DNA from: Planctomycetota bacterium
GTDB taxonomy: Bacteria; Planctomycetota; OFTM77
Assembly (NCBI GenBank): GCA_029260795.1
Contig: JAJDCO010000128.1
Coordinates: 62,001 to 126,000 of the forward strand
Reading direction: 5' to 3'
Length of the DNA: 64,000 nucleotides
The position numbers and the translations under genes are program-made. The stretch's first letter is position 1. Every line of letters begins with the position of its first letter. A model generated the notes under the pieces. It made no database searches, was not told the DNA's origin, and was given only the letters and a program-made list of their open reading frames with translations. Shown in pieces: positions 39,906 through 48,981 of the stretch.

Positions 39906-40328
39906 TCAATTCAGGCGCCAGAAATACACACGAGGCGATTCGGAGAAGTAGTCGCCTCCATCGGCGACCTCTTCTCCCGTCCAAAGCGTGATGTGCCCGG
40001 TGCCACCGAATCCTCGAATCGTGTCGAAGAAGATGATGCCCTTCTCGCTCCCGAGATCCGCCGAGCTCCGGACGAGGCGAGGCTGTCCGATCCTCCGGTT
40101 CAGGATGATTGCGAGATCGCTTGCGCGCGTGGGTAGGTCTCGCCACTCGACACCCGAACGTGCCTCCACGCCGATGAAGAACCTCTGCTGGGCTCTTCGA
40201 AGCGCGTGGGAGAGCCGAACCGCACAGGTGTTCGGGTTGGCGACTCCATGCTTCTGTGAGAAGGTCCGGAAGCCCGTCGGCGCACGATTCGTGCTGTAGT
40301 GTTGAGCGACCATCTTGTATGTCACCAT
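39906..40328 (-). CDS. Tae4-like peptidoglycan amidase domain protein
   Basis: 140 residues and a single domain; AGGAG lies about ten bases before the ATG. The N-terminal part holds NTCAVRLSHALRRA, with a candidate nucleophile Cys35 in the N-T-C-A-x-R-x-S setting of Tae4 amidases. The C-terminal part holds GGTGHITLWTG with candidate catalytic His112. Known: Tae4 proteins are type VI secretion effectors that cut the gamma-D-Glu-mDAP bond of peptidoglycan, normally encoded beside a Tai4 immunity protein. No signal peptide, no Tai4-like gene and no type VI genes are seen here. Recognition is from motif memory, so a profile check is needed. Confidence 0.65.
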   Translation of the reverse strand: MVTYKMVAQHYSTNRAPTGFRTFSQKHGVANPNTCAVRLSHALRRAQQRFFIGVEARSGVEWRDLPTRASDLAIILNRRIGQPRLVRSSADLGSEKGIIFFDTIRGFGGTGHITLWTGEEVADGGDYFSESPRVYFWRLN

Positions 40329-40484
40329 GATTGGATCTCCTGGAGAATCGAACGAGTGTGGAGCAAGGCCGACGAGTCATGGCCTCGTTCCACATACGCA
40401 AACGACGTTTCGCTCCGTACGCGACAATCGAAAAAACGCTCGTCGAGAACAGACCGAACAAGATCTGACGAAGGAGGACGTCCC

Positions 40485-40760
40485 ATGGGTTGGGCCCGAA
40501 CGTTGCTACTCGGAGACATTGGCAATCGCCTGGACATCGAAGACGCCGAAGAGGAGATTCGGACGCTGCGGCGTCGCGTGCGAGACAAGGCGCACACGGA
40601 TCGGTCACAGGACGAACAGATCAAGGCGCTGACCACGGAGGTCGAGCATCTCTCGCTGGGTGTGGCCACGCTCAGCCGATTGCTCATCGCCCGCGGTGTG
40701 CTGTCCGGCGAAGACATCGCGGAGTTCGGCGCCCTCCTCGAGGAGGAGCAGGACGGGTGA
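40485..40760 (+). CDS. Small coiled-coil protein of unknown function
   Basis: 91 residues from the ATG at 40485 with aaggagg eight bases upstream, which is strong support for this start. The N-terminus is short and hydrophobic (GWARTLLLGDIG); most of the rest is a coiled coil (IEDAEEEIRTLRRRVRDKAHTDRSQDEQIKALTTEVEHLSLGVATLSRLL) with an acidic end (FGALLEEEQDG). No family recognised. It overlaps the thioesterase start by four bases (GTGA), so the two are translationally coupled. It is divergent from the amidase gene; it does not look like an immunity protein. Confidence 0.75.
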   Translation: MGWARTLLLGDIGNRLDIEDAEEEIRTLRRRVRDKAHTDRSQDEQIKALTTEVEHLSLGVATLSRLLIARGVLSGEDIAEFGALLEEEQDG

Positions 40761-41197
40761 CCGAGTTGGAGTCCGGCGAGACGCGGGACGGGATCTTCCG
40801 ATACCGAATCTCGGTACCCGACGAGGCGATCGACCGCAACGGCCACGTCAACAACGTGGTCTACGTCCAATGGATGCAAGACCTCGCCGTTCGTCATTCA
40901 GACGCCACCGGCGGCACCCGAGCGGCGAACGAGGTCGGCGGCACCTGGGTCGCCCGTTCCCACCACATCGAGTATCTCAGACCGGCGAGAGCCGGTGACC
41001 TCATCGAAGCGCTGACGTGGGTGGCGGACTTCCGGCGCGCCAGCTCCCGGCGCCGTTACCGATTCCAACGTGACGACCAGCTCCTCGCCCGCGGCGAAAC
41101 GGACTGGGTCTTCGTGAGCCTCGAGACGGGACGGCCTCGAGCGATCCCCGACGAAGTCGCGCAGCTGTTCCCGATCGGCGACTTCGAACCGGAATAG
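40757..41197 (+). CDS. Acyl-CoA thioesterase, hot-dog fold (4HBT family)
   Basis: 146 residues from the GTG at 40757, whose start overlaps the upstream stop; ggagg lies ten bases before. The signature DEAIDRNGHVNNVVYVQWMQDLAVRHSD matches the 4-hydroxybenzoyl-CoA thioesterase pattern D-x-x-GHxNNxxYxxW, with the Asp as catalytic candidate. The remaining strands (SHHIEYLRPARAGDLIEALTWV, ARGETDWVFVSLETGRPRAIP) fit the hot-dog sheet. It hydrolyses acyl-CoA in the cytoplasm; chain preference cannot be told. A stem-loop at 41356 may end the operon. Confidence 0.88.
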   Translation: MTELESGETRDGIFRYRISVPDEAIDRNGHVNNVVYVQWMQDLAVRHSDATGGTRAANEVGGTWVARSHHIEYLRPARAGDLIEALTWVADFRRASSRRRYRFQRDDQLLARGETDWVFVSLETGRPRAIPDEVAQLFPIGDFEPE

Positions 41198-41355
41198 GAA
41201 AAACCAGGCCGCCCAGTGTTCGGTTCGCACCGCGATGGCGCTCAACCGAGTGACGCCGATGAGGCCGGGCCGCGAAGCGGCGCTCCTCCTCCTTCCGCCG
41301 CGAAGCGCGGCTTGGCCGGTCGGCGATTCACAGAGAGAATCCTCCTTCATCACCT

Positions 41356-41385
41356 CGAGCCGGCTCTTCACGGGAAGCCGGCTCG
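41356..41385 (+). terminator. Perfect 10-bp stem-loop downstream of the thioesterase
   Basis: CGAGCCGGCT (41356-41365) pairs with AGCCGGCTCG (41376-41385) around ten bases. It lies 159 bases after the thioesterase stop; no T-run follows. Confidence 0.5.
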
Positions 41386-41470
41386 AAGTGTATTCGGGGA
41401 CACGAATCCGTCGACGACGTTCAAAACGATTCGTCTGCGAATGTCGGTCGTGGCTCCGTTTCAATCGAGA

Positions 41471-41574
41471 CGCACGAAGCCGCTTGACGGCATTCGTCAC
41501 GTCACGCATGCGGCGAGTCGTGCGCACGAAGCCGCTTGACGGCATTCGTCACGTCACGCATGCGGCGAGTCGTG
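41471..41574. repeat. Perfect 52-base tandem duplication
   Basis: Two identical head-to-tail copies occupy 41471-41522 and 41523-41574. The unit starts CGCACGAAGCCGC and ends GGCGAGTCGTG. It lies in non-coding spacer. As 52 is not a multiple of three, the copies would be read in different frames, which argues against coding use. Confidence 0.9.
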
Positions 41575-41757
41575 TACCACGAGGGATCGTCATGCCATCG
41601 AAGGACATCGGTGAGTCCGCGGACTGGATGCGCTCGTCCACCACTCGCTCGGCCCTCGAACCCACGACACGAGGCCTCCCCCTGTGTCAATCATGGTGAG
41701 ACACGAACCGGTCGGTCGTGGCTCCGCGCGCTGCGGCACTGCGGGATGCCGATTGCC

Positions 41758-42573
41758 TCAGCGCCAGGACAGCGCTTCGAGCTCGGTAATCTGCTCGTAG
41801 CCGAGGCGGCGGTAGAGCGCGTTGGAGGTGGGGTTCCCGAGGTCGGTGTGGAGACAGCAGAAACGGGCACCGTCATCGAGCAGCTGCTGGCTCAACGCGG
41901 CCACCACCGCTCCGGCGTATCCCCGACCGCGATCATCTGGCGGTGTGTAGACGAGCGACACCCGCTGACCGTGCCAGGTCTTCGACACGCGAGCCGCCAT
42001 CGAGCGAGGGCGCTCGTGCTCCCACAACCACATCCGCCGCTCACCCAAGAAACGATCGGCGAATACACCAGCGTCGTAGTCGAGGTCCAAACCCGTGTCG
42101 CGATGGAACCCGTGAATCCACTCGTTGAACAACAGCCGCTCCGAGTCGCGCATGCGACGGAACGACCCCGGTGGCATCGGATCGGGTGACTGAACATCTC
42201 GCAGCACATACACGCCGACGCGCAGGTCCGTCTTCACCTCTCGATTCCGGCGCAGCCCGCAAGCCTCCCCGAAGGCGCGCGCCAGAGCTGGCGGACCGAG
42301 AACGGATGTGAGCTTCGTCCGCTCCTGCGCGACGGCTCTCTCGAGCACCACGGCGGCTTCGACCGACTCTCCCGCCAGAATGAGGCGCCGTCCCGGCGAC
42401 CAGACGGCCAGCGCCGGATGCTCGGTGCCGGCGAGGTAGGGCGTCGCCCGGTCGACTCCCTCTTCAATCCGGATGAGCTGGGCGATCAGGCTGTCGTGCT
42501 CCGCTTCGCGCTCGGCGAGCCAGGGATGGGCGGATCGAAGCGCCGCCACGCTCGGGTAGCGACGCACGATCAT
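41758..42573 (-). CDS. GNAT family N-acetyltransferase
   Basis: 271 residues. The acetyl-CoA binding motif A is RVSLVYTPPDDRGRGYAGAVVAALSQQLLDDG (R-G-R-G-Y-A loop), followed by CCLHTDLGNPTSNALYRRLGYEQI, the usual last strand and helix of GNAT enzymes. The N-terminal 110 residues look like a degenerate second GNAT half (ERAVAQERTKLTSVLGPPALARAFGEA), a two-domain layout seen in several bacterial families. The substrate is unknown. It starts 35 bases after the end of the PVC cytochrome gene on the same strand and may be its operon partner. Confidence 0.88.
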   Translation of the reverse strand: MIVRRYPSVAALRSAHPWLAEREAEHDSLIAQLIRIEEGVDRATPYLAGTEHPALAVWSPGRRLILAGESVEAAVVLERAVAQERTKLTSVLGPPALARAFGEACGLRRNREVKTDLRVGVYVLRDVQSPDPMPPGSFRRMRDSERLLFNEWIHGFHRDTGLDLDYDAGVFADRFLGERRMWLWEHERPRSMAARVSKTWHGQRVSLVYTPPDDRGRGYAGAVVAALSQQLLDDGARFCCLHTDLGNPTSNALYRRLGYEQITELEALSWR

Positions 42574-42607
42574 CGGATGGTCGCTTGAGCCAGCCGCCCC
42601 GATCGAG

Positions 42608-45600
42608 TCACCGGTCGCCGCCGCCGTCTGAGACCGCTTTCTGGCTCGAGAGAAACTCGACGAGGTCTCGCAGCTCTGCCGGCGAAAGGTAGTCGCGCAG
42701 GTTGTCGGGCATCGACGAGAGCCCTCGACCGCGAGTGTCGACTTCCGCGACCGGAATCTCGAGGACCTCTTTCTTCGCGGTCTCGAGCCGGATGACCGTG
42801 TCCGTTTCGGTCAGGATCCGGCCCGAGTGGATCAGATCGTCCTTCGTGAAGATGACGACCACTTCGAACCCTTCCGCAATGGCGGCGTTCGGCTCGAGAA
42901 TCGACCGCAGCAGCTCCTCGCGGCTCAGGCGTGCACCGACCGCGCTCAGGTCCGGACCGGACTCCTCGCCGCCTTCGCCACTCAGGACATGACAGCGCAA
43001 GCAACGCGTCTCGGCCTTCTCTGAGAAGATCCCTCGCCCGCGCTCGGCATCGCCGCCTCGGAGTGCGACACGATAGCCGGCCCAACGATCGTCGGCTGGA
43101 ACCGAGGCGCGATAGGTCGCCAGGCGCTCCAGCACGGCGGGTGCCTTTCTCTTCTCGGCGGCTGTGATCAGATCGAGCTGCACCTCCGCATCGAGCTCAC
43201 CGCGGATCAACGTGTCGAGCGCACCGGCCAGCATCTGATCCGCTTCGGAGCCAGCGAGATCGCCGAGTGCCTGGTAGGCGGTCTGACGCTCGACGACTCG
43301 GCCCGATGCCAGCGTGCGGCGCAGGACGGTCAGCGCCTGTTGCGGATCGAGTCGGGCCAAGAGGCGAGCCCCCTCGGAGCGCACGCGCGCAACCTCGTCG
43401 GCGAGAGCGGCTTGAAGTGCCCGCTCTCGCGCGGCACCCGGGAAGTTGGCGAGTGCCTGCAGAGCGGCGATTCGAACGGCGCTCGTCTCATCCTCGTTCG
43501 AGACGATATCTGCCAGTGCTGGCGCTTGCTCCGACACACCGCAGCGACCGATCGCGGCGAGGAGAGATCGACGAACGCGCTCGTCTCCCTTCGACGCAGC
43601 AAGCAGCGACTCGGCGTCGGCAGCCAAGGCGGCGCGACCGGCGTCGGGGGCTCGCAGTGGGAACGGTCGCCAAGAGCCCATCACGCGATCGCGGCCCGAC
43701 GGCTCGGCCCAATCCGCCAAGGCGGCGATCGCCTCGCGGCGAACGCGGGACGAGAGATCCTGGCGAACGGCGAAGCGTGCGACCGCCTTCGCGTTCTCGG
43801 GGCCGTGTAGCTCGAAGCTCGCGCTGATCACGCGCCGAAGCAGCGCTTCGTCGGTCAGCTCGGGACGATCTGCCAGCCGTGCCAACATCGGAAAAGCCTC
43901 TCGGATCGGCACGTCATGGATCGCGCGCGCCGCCTCGAGCACGACACGCGGATCCGCGTCGCCGAGAAACAGCGCGACCTCCCGCCGCTCCCGACGCCGC
44001 AGCACCACCGTGAGCGCCAAGCGCACATCCGCCGAGGGATCGCCGGCACGCATGATCAACGCCGAGAGATCATCGATGCCACAGAGCCCGATGATCCCCG
44101 CGTGCCGAAGCCACGGATCACGCTCGCCCGTGCGGCGCACGAGATCGAGCAGTGGCTCCTGCGCCAGGTCGGGAGTGTCCAGGGCACCCAGCGACATCGC
44201 CGCAAACGACTGCACGCGCGCGCTCGGGTCGTCGAGGTGACGGACCAACGCGGACGCGGCGCCGCGCAGCTCGGCGTCTCCGATCAGCTTGGCGACCTGC
44301 GCGCGGACCTCGGGCTCGGGATCGTCGATCAGATCGAGCACGTCGGCGAGCGGCCCGGGCGAGCGACGCTCGAGCTGCCCGAGCCCCCAGAGCCCGTGCA
44401 GGCGCTCGAGGAGAGCGCCCCCGCGGCGCGCTGCCTGCCGCAGCTCGTCCCGGGCGCCGCGCTCCACGAGGGCGAACTGCGCTTCCTGCCGCACGCGCCG
44501 ATCGGGATGCTTCAACAGGCCTGCGAGCTCCTTGGTCGGGCGCCCGACGAAGCCTTCGGCGAACAGCTTCTGGACCTCGAGCGCGCGCGGATCGTCGCGA
44601 CGCGTCGGATCGACCACGCGATAGAGGCGGCCGGCCTTGGGTTGCGCCCAGCCTTGGATCCAGTCGGTCAGGTAGACCGCGCCGTCGTAGCCGAAGTCGA
44701 CATCGGTGGCCAAGACGTTCCAGATGAGCCGCTGGGAATCGACGAGACGGAATCCGGCGCCTCGGGGCTCATTGCGAAACGCGTGCACTCCGCTGATCGC
44801 CGCGCCTCCGCGGAAGTCACAGAGTAGGAAGCGACCGGCAAAAGACTCGTTGAGCCCGGTGCCCGGATGATAGGTCAGCCCCGACGGCCCGTTGGCGATG
44901 TTCTCGATCGGAGGCACGATGTAGGCGGCTTGACCTTCGAAGTGCGGCCACCACAGCTTCTCGTGATTCCAGGGACCGCGTCGATACTCGCCCTCGAGCC
45001 ATTGATAGGAGTATCGCCAACCGCTATCGCCCTTCGGCACGACGTAGACCCAACGCGCCTTGTCTCCGCCGTCGGAGTTGTTGTCGCCCGTGAAGAGGTT
45101 GCCGTACTCGTCGAACACCAGCTCCTGCGGATTGCGCAGGCCGGTCGCGAACAGCTCGAGTCGTGATCCGTCGAGCTCACATCTCAGCACGGCACCCGCC
45201 TGCGGATAGCTGACCGCGCCGTCCTCGGTCTCGACATGGAGGCCGCGGTCTCCGACCGAGAAGTACAGGCGTCCATCGGGGCCGACGCACAGTCCGTGCA
45301 GATCGTGTCCGAGCAGGCTGATGCGCACACCGTAGCCGCTCTGCAGCAAGTCGCGGGTCTCGGCACGACCGTCGAAGTCGTTGTCGCGCAGCTTCCACAG
45401 GCTCGGAATGCACGTGAAGTACACGTCGCCGCGCCGCGCGAGAAGACCTGCGCCAATGCCGTCGGCGACGTCCTGAAAGCCGTCCGCAAAGACGACCGAG
45501 TAGTCGATCACACCATCGCCGTCTCGATCCTCGAGCCGCCGCACTCGCTCGTGCTCGGTGGCGTACTTGCGAATCGTCTCGCCTTCGTGTCGCTGCATCA

Positions 45601-45961
45601 TCGCGATCCGATCCGCGACCGTCTCAGCGCCCAAATCTTCGTCGAGCCAGCTCATGTGATCGCGCATGTCCGTCACGCCCGCATGGTGGCGGAACGTCTC
45701 GGCCACGTAGAAGCGACCTTGCTCATCAATGCAGAACGCGACCGGGTTCGCGAGCAGTGGCTCAGCAGCGACCAGCTCGACCACCAGGCCGTCGGCGACT
45801 TGAAACCCTTGTCGTGCGAGCTCCGCATCGGCCGATGCACTCTTGACCTCGGGATCGTAGGCCGGGGGCTCGTCGTCTTGGCCAGCGCGGCTCATCGCGG
45901 AGAGAACGAGCAGGGACACGAGGAGCTGGGCGCGACGGGCGAACGCAGGACGACGTTTCAT
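42608..45961 (-). CDS. PVC-type membrane-bound dehydrogenase with HEAT repeats and cytochrome c domain
   Basis: 1117 residues from the ATG at 45961, with a signal peptide (ARRAQLLVSLLVLSAMSRAG). The N-terminal half is a six-bladed NHL-like propeller of the PVC dehydrogenase type (GFQVADGLVVELVAAEPLLANPVAFCIDEQGRFYVAET, GLCVGPDGRLYFSVGDRG, NPQELVFDEYGNLFTGDNNSDGGD). The middle contains many HEAT repeats (DDPSARVQSFAAMSLGAL, RVRREAIAALADWAEP). The C-terminal cytochrome c domain has CLRCH near residue 987, and ends with an adapted Met-ligand region (SSMPDNLRDYLSPAELRDLVEFL). Known: TIGR02604/TIGR02603 families of Planctomycetes and Verrucomicrobia, probably periplasmic sugar or alcohol oxidation. 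Strong lineage marker. Confidence 0.93.
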   Translation of the reverse strand: MKRRPAFARRAQLLVSLLVLSAMSRAGQDDEPPAYDPEVKSASADAELARQGFQVADGLVVELVAAEPLLANPVAFCIDEQGRFYVAETFRHHAGVTDMRDHMSWLDEDLGAETVADRIAMMQRHEGETIRKYATEHERVRRLEDRDGDGVIDYSVVFADGFQDVADGIGAGLLARRGDVYFTCIPSLWKLRDNDFDGRAETRDLLQSGYGVRISLLGHDLHGLCVGPDGRLYFSVGDRGLHVETEDGAVSYPQAGAVLRCELDGSRLELFATGLRNPQELVFDEYGNLFTGDNNSDGGDKARWVYVVPKGDSGWRYSYQWLEGEYRRGPWNHEKLWWPHFEGQAAYIVPPIENIANGPSGLTYHPGTGLNESFAGRFLLCDFRGGAAISGVHAFRNEPRGAGFRLVDSQRLIWNVLATDVDFGYDGAVYLTDWIQGWAQPKAGRLYRVVDPTRRDDPRALEVQKLFAEGFVGRPTKELAGLLKHPDRRVRQEAQFALVERGARDELRQAARRGGALLERLHGLWGLGQLERRSPGPLADVLDLIDDPEPEVRAQVAKLIGDAELRGAASALVRHLDDPSARVQSFAAMSLGALDTPDLAQEPLLDLVRRTGERDPWLRHAGIIGLCGIDDLSALIMRAGDPSADVRLALTVVLRRRERREVALFLGDADPRVVLEAARAIHDVPIREAFPMLARLADRPELTDEALLRRVISASFELHGPENAKAVARFAVRQDLSSRVRREAIAALADWAEPSGRDRVMGSWRPFPLRAPDAGRAALAADAESLLAASKGDERVRRSLLAAIGRCGVSEQAPALADIVSNEDETSAVRIAALQALANFPGAARERALQAALADEVARVRSEGARLLARLDPQQALTVLRRTLASGRVVERQTAYQALGDLAGSEADQMLAGALDTLIRGELDAEVQLDLITAAEKRKAPAVLERLATYRASVPADDRWAGYRVALRGGDAERGRGIFSEKAETRCLRCHVLSGEGGEESGPDLSAVGARLSREELLRSILEPNAAIAEGFEVVVIFTKDDLIHSGRILTETDTVIRLETAKKEVLEIPVAEVDTRGRGLSSMPDNLRDYLSPAELRDLVEFLSSQKAVSDGGGDR

Positions 45962-46032
45962 GGATCGGCTTTCGTGCTGGAGCGAGTCGAGGGACCGCGA
46001 GGCATGCGACGCCGGGGATTCATCACAAGCGC

Positions 46033-48186
46033 ATGCGTTGGCCGGATTTCCGAGACCGGTTATACTCGACGCATTCAATCGGAATCGAGCCTGAACCTCG
46101 TCGGGATCCCTCGCGGGTCCTGCTTACCTTCGCCTTCGGGAGGCGGCCCCTGTCCGCTCCACGCCTTGCGGCCGTCGTCGCGCTCCTGATCTCGATCGCG
46201 GCGGTCCTCGTCTTCGTGCTCGGGCTCTTCCAAGACTCCGAGCGCGACACCGTCTCGGTGCTATTGGTCACGCTCGACACCACTCGAGCCGATCGCCTAG
46301 GCTGCTACGGTTACGCGAGTGCCGGTACTCCTCATCTCGATGCCCTGGCAGCGCGCGGCGTTCGCTTCGATCGCGCGTATACGGTCGCGCCGATCACGCT
46401 GCCGGCACACACGTCGATCCTGACGGGCACCACGCCGCTCTATCATGGCGTTCGTGACAATGGCTCCTTCCGCGCGGCGAGCGAGCTCACGACGCTGGCC
46501 GAGATCCTGCGCGAGAGCGGTCGACGCACGGGAGCCTTCCTCGGCGCCTTCCCGCTCCATCGCGAGTTCGGGCTCGATCAAGGCTTCGAAGTCTACGACG
46601 ACGCGCTCGATCCGATCGAAGCGACGGGTCGGCCCGGCACCGAGCGGCGCGGCGATCGTGTCGTGGCGGCCGCACGCGATTGGCTGCAGGAGATCGAGGC
46701 CGACGCACCGTTCTTCGCCTGGGTGCACCTCTTCGACCCACACGCTCCTTACACGCCTCCGCACGACGCCGCTGCCGCCCACCCGGACGATCCCTATCAG
46801 GGCGAGATCGCGTTCATGGATGCCTGCGTCGGCGAGCTGCTCGATTCCCTCGAAGCGCAGGGTCGACTCGCGAACACGCTCGTCGTCGTCGTCGCCGATC
46901 ACGGAGAGAGCTTGGGCGAGCACGAAGAGGAGAGCCATGGGCTGCTGATCCACGACGGAACGATGCGGGTTCCGTGGATCATCGCCGGCCCGGACGTTCC
47001 CGAAGGCGTCGTCCGCACCGACGTCGTCCGCACGACCGACCTCGTCCCGTCGCTGACCGAGTGGCTCGGGCTCCCAGCGCCAGCGGCCGTGCAAGGCGCT
47101 CCCGTCGACTGGACGCGAGAGGGCGCCCCATCGCAGCGAGCCGCTTATCTCGAGACGCTCTATCCTCGCCTGCACTACGGCTGGAGCGAGCTGCGCGGGC
47201 TAGTCCACGGCGATTGGAAGATCATCGAAGCGCCGGGCGCGACGGAAGCGAGGCCCGAGCTGTATCGGATCCGGGAGGATGCTGCGGAGACCGTGGACGC
47301 GGCCGCCGCCGAGCCGGCCCGCCTGGAGGAAATGCAGCGGCGCCTGCGAGAGACCGTCGAGCGGCTGTCGAGCCGAGGCACACTGTCGCACTCCCGCGAG
47401 CTCTCCGACGCCGACCGACAACGGCTCCGCCAGCTCGGCTATCTCGGCGACGAAAGCACGGAGCGTCGGGCCGACGGCCGGCATCCCCGCGAGATGATCG
47501 CGTTGAAGTATCGCCTCGACGACGCGAAGCGCGCGGTCGAGGCAGGACGATTCTCCGAGGTCGAGCGGCTGCTGACCGAGGTCGCCGAGCGCGATCCCGA
47601 GAACCCCGGCATCCCCGAGATCCGGGGCGTGATGCACAAGGCGACGGCGGCACGAGACCCCGAATCCCGCGCGCGGGCGATCGCTTCCTTCGAGACGGCG
47701 CTGAAGCGCAGCTCCGAGAACCCTCGCCTGTGGAAGCACCTGGCCGATCTCCATGCGTGGGACGGCAATCTCGAGCGCGCGGTGGTGTGCTTCGGAGAAG
47801 CCGAGCGCCGCGGACCGCTGCCGGACGACGCGCGGCTGACGCACGCCCACTGGTTGGAGCGCCTGGGGCGAGGAGAAGACGCTTGGCGCTCGTTGACGGG
47901 TGTGCGCTTGATCGAAGCCGCCGACGCCGACACGGCCCTCGAGCGCGGGCAATCGGCACTCGATGCCTCGCGACGAGCCGAAGCGCTCGCCTGGTTTGAC
48001 CGCGCGGCCGCTGCGCTTTCCGAGGAGCGCCAAACGCTGCGCCGCCTCGCCCTGCGTCGAGCCGTCGAGGCCGCGCTCGACTTGAGACTGCCCGATGCAG
48101 CATACGAACGATTGACAGGACTGACAGCGATCGCACCCGAGGACGATTGGGCCGAGCGGGAGCTCGAGAGACTGCGCAAACGCTGA
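46033..48186 (+). CDS. Sulfatase-like (alkaline-phosphatase superfamily) membrane protein with TPR tail
   Basis: 717 residues; the start is uncertain because no ribosome site precedes the ATG. A membrane helix (LAAVVALLISIAAVLVFVLGLF) anchors an extracytoplasmic sulfatase fold: VLLVTLDTTRADRLGCYGY (metal Asp), TVAPITLPAHTSILTG, FFAWVHLFDPHAPYTPP and VVVADHGESLGEHEEESHG. At the position of the sulfatase C-x-P-x-R motif there is T-L-P-A-H, so the FGly cysteine is absent and Thr is the likely nucleophile. The last 230 residues are TPR-like (SFETALKRSSENPRLWKHLADLHAWDGNLERAVVCFGEAE). Function: phosphodiesterase or phosphotransferase rather than sulfatase (inference). Confidence 0.85.
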   Translation: MRWPDFRDRLYSTHSIGIEPEPRRDPSRVLLTFAFGRRPLSAPRLAAVVALLISIAAVLVFVLGLFQDSERDTVSVLLVTLDTTRADRLGCYGYASAGTPHLDALAARGVRFDRAYTVAPITLPAHTSILTGTTPLYHGVRDNGSFRAASELTTLAEILRESGRRTGAFLGAFPLHREFGLDQGFEVYDDALDPIEATGRPGTERRGDRVVAAARDWLQEIEADAPFFAWVHLFDPHAPYTPPHDAAAAHPDDPYQGEIAFMDACVGELLDSLEAQGRLANTLVVVVADHGESLGEHEEESHGLLIHDGTMRVPWIIAGPDVPEGVVRTDVVRTTDLVPSLTEWLGLPAPAAVQGAPVDWTREGAPSQRAAYLETLYPRLHYGWSELRGLVHGDWKIIEAPGATEARPELYRIREDAAETVDAAAAEPARLEEMQRRLRETVERLSSRGTLSHSRELSDADRQRLRQLGYLGDESTERRADGRHPREMIALKYRLDDAKRAVEAGRFSEVERLLTEVAERDPENPGIPEIRGVMHKATAARDPESRARAIASFETALKRSSENPRLWKHLADLHAWDGNLERAVVCFGEAERRGPLPDDARLTHAHWLERLGRGEDAWRSLTGVRLIEAADADTALERGQSALDASRRAEALAWFDRAAAALSEERQTLRRLALRRAVEAALDLRLPDAAYERLTGLTAIAPEDDWAERELERLRKR

Positions 48187-48229
48187 GGCTGTGGTGCTCG
48201 CGATCTGCGCTCGACACAGGAGCCACGTG

Positions 48230-48826
48230 ATGAGAAAGCTGGCATTGATTCTCGCAGCCGTCGGTGTCCTCTTGCTAAGCGTTCAGTTCTTGATCAAAGT
48301 GCTGCCCGTAAGCCCGACGCTCCCGCCAACAGAACGAGACGACCTCGACCCGAAGCGGCCAGACCTCCCAAGTGCAGAGATCGGGATGTTGCCGCCCCGC
48401 CTCACCGCGGCGGCGCGCCTCGAGGAGCGGGCTGTCAAAACGGCGCTCGAAGGACAGACAGTCGCGGGATCCGCCCGATTGGGACTGGAACACGCGACGC
48501 GTGCTGAAGCGACGCCACCCGGCCCATCGCATCGAAGTCGTTTGAGCCAGCTGTACGAGGAGATCCGGCCGCTCGAGGCCGCGAGAGACGAGCTCGCGGA
48601 CTTCTATGCGAAAGAGAAGCTCGCGGCTGGCGATGTTCTCCCGGCGGGTGAGCATCTAAAGGTCAGGGATGCTCTGGGCCATCCGCCCATCTTTCGTCGG
48701 AGCACCCTGCAGTACGGGATCGTTATCTTCGAAGGGGAGTACCCGGACCTCGACCGCGCACTCGCCGACTACTACCGCAAGAAGTCTGAGGTCCTCAGTC
48801 TGCGACGCTTACTGGAGAAACGATGA
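48230..48826 (+). CDS. Membrane-anchored protein of unknown function
   Basis: 198 residues from the ATG at 48230, with aggag upstream; a GTG directly before it is also possible. The N-terminus is a membrane anchor or signal (LALILAAVGVLLLSVQFLIKVLPV). The remainder is mainly polar and helical, with LSQLYEEIRPLEAARDELADFYAKEKLA and a short C-terminal domain (RRSTLQYGIVIFEGEYPDLDRALADYYRKKSEVL). No family recognised. Base composition is slightly lower in GC than its neighbours in places. It follows the sulfatase-like gene by 43 bases and may share its transcript. Confidence 0.7.
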   Translation: MRKLALILAAVGVLLLSVQFLIKVLPVSPTLPPTERDDLDPKRPDLPSAEIGMLPPRLTAAARLEERAVKTALEGQTVAGSARLGLEHATRAEATPPGPSHRSRLSQLYEEIRPLEAARDELADFYAKEKLAAGDVLPAGEHLKVRDALGHPPIFRRSTLQYGIVIFEGEYPDLDRALADYYRKKSEVLSLRRLLEKR

Positions 48827-48981
48827 TGCCGGCGGTAGGCACGTTTCCTCCGTGTAAGGAGTCGAGGCGAACCGAGGTCCGCACCTCACTGGCGATAGTT
48901 TGCCTCCCCGTGTTTGCGATGGTCGCCGCTGGCAGCTCGGGTTAGGGTACTCGCCGCTGAAAACGTCTTGGAGGTGCCACG

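Larger units (their letters stand above)
41198..41757. other. 560-base spacer with terminator-like hairpin and repeats
   Basis: Lies between the rightward thioesterase and the leftward GNAT gene, so it is a convergent spacer. It contains a perfect hairpin, a 52-base tandem duplication and a 16-base direct repeat (GTCGGTCGTGGCTCCG at 41443-41458 and 41711-41726). Open frames across it are Arg/Ser rich and not supported as genes. Confidence 0.55.

Noticed and set aside
41471..41574. Tandem 52-base repeat as integron attC sites or a CRISPR start
   Set aside because: Copies abut without spacers, no core-site pair was found, and no integrase or cas gene is nearby.
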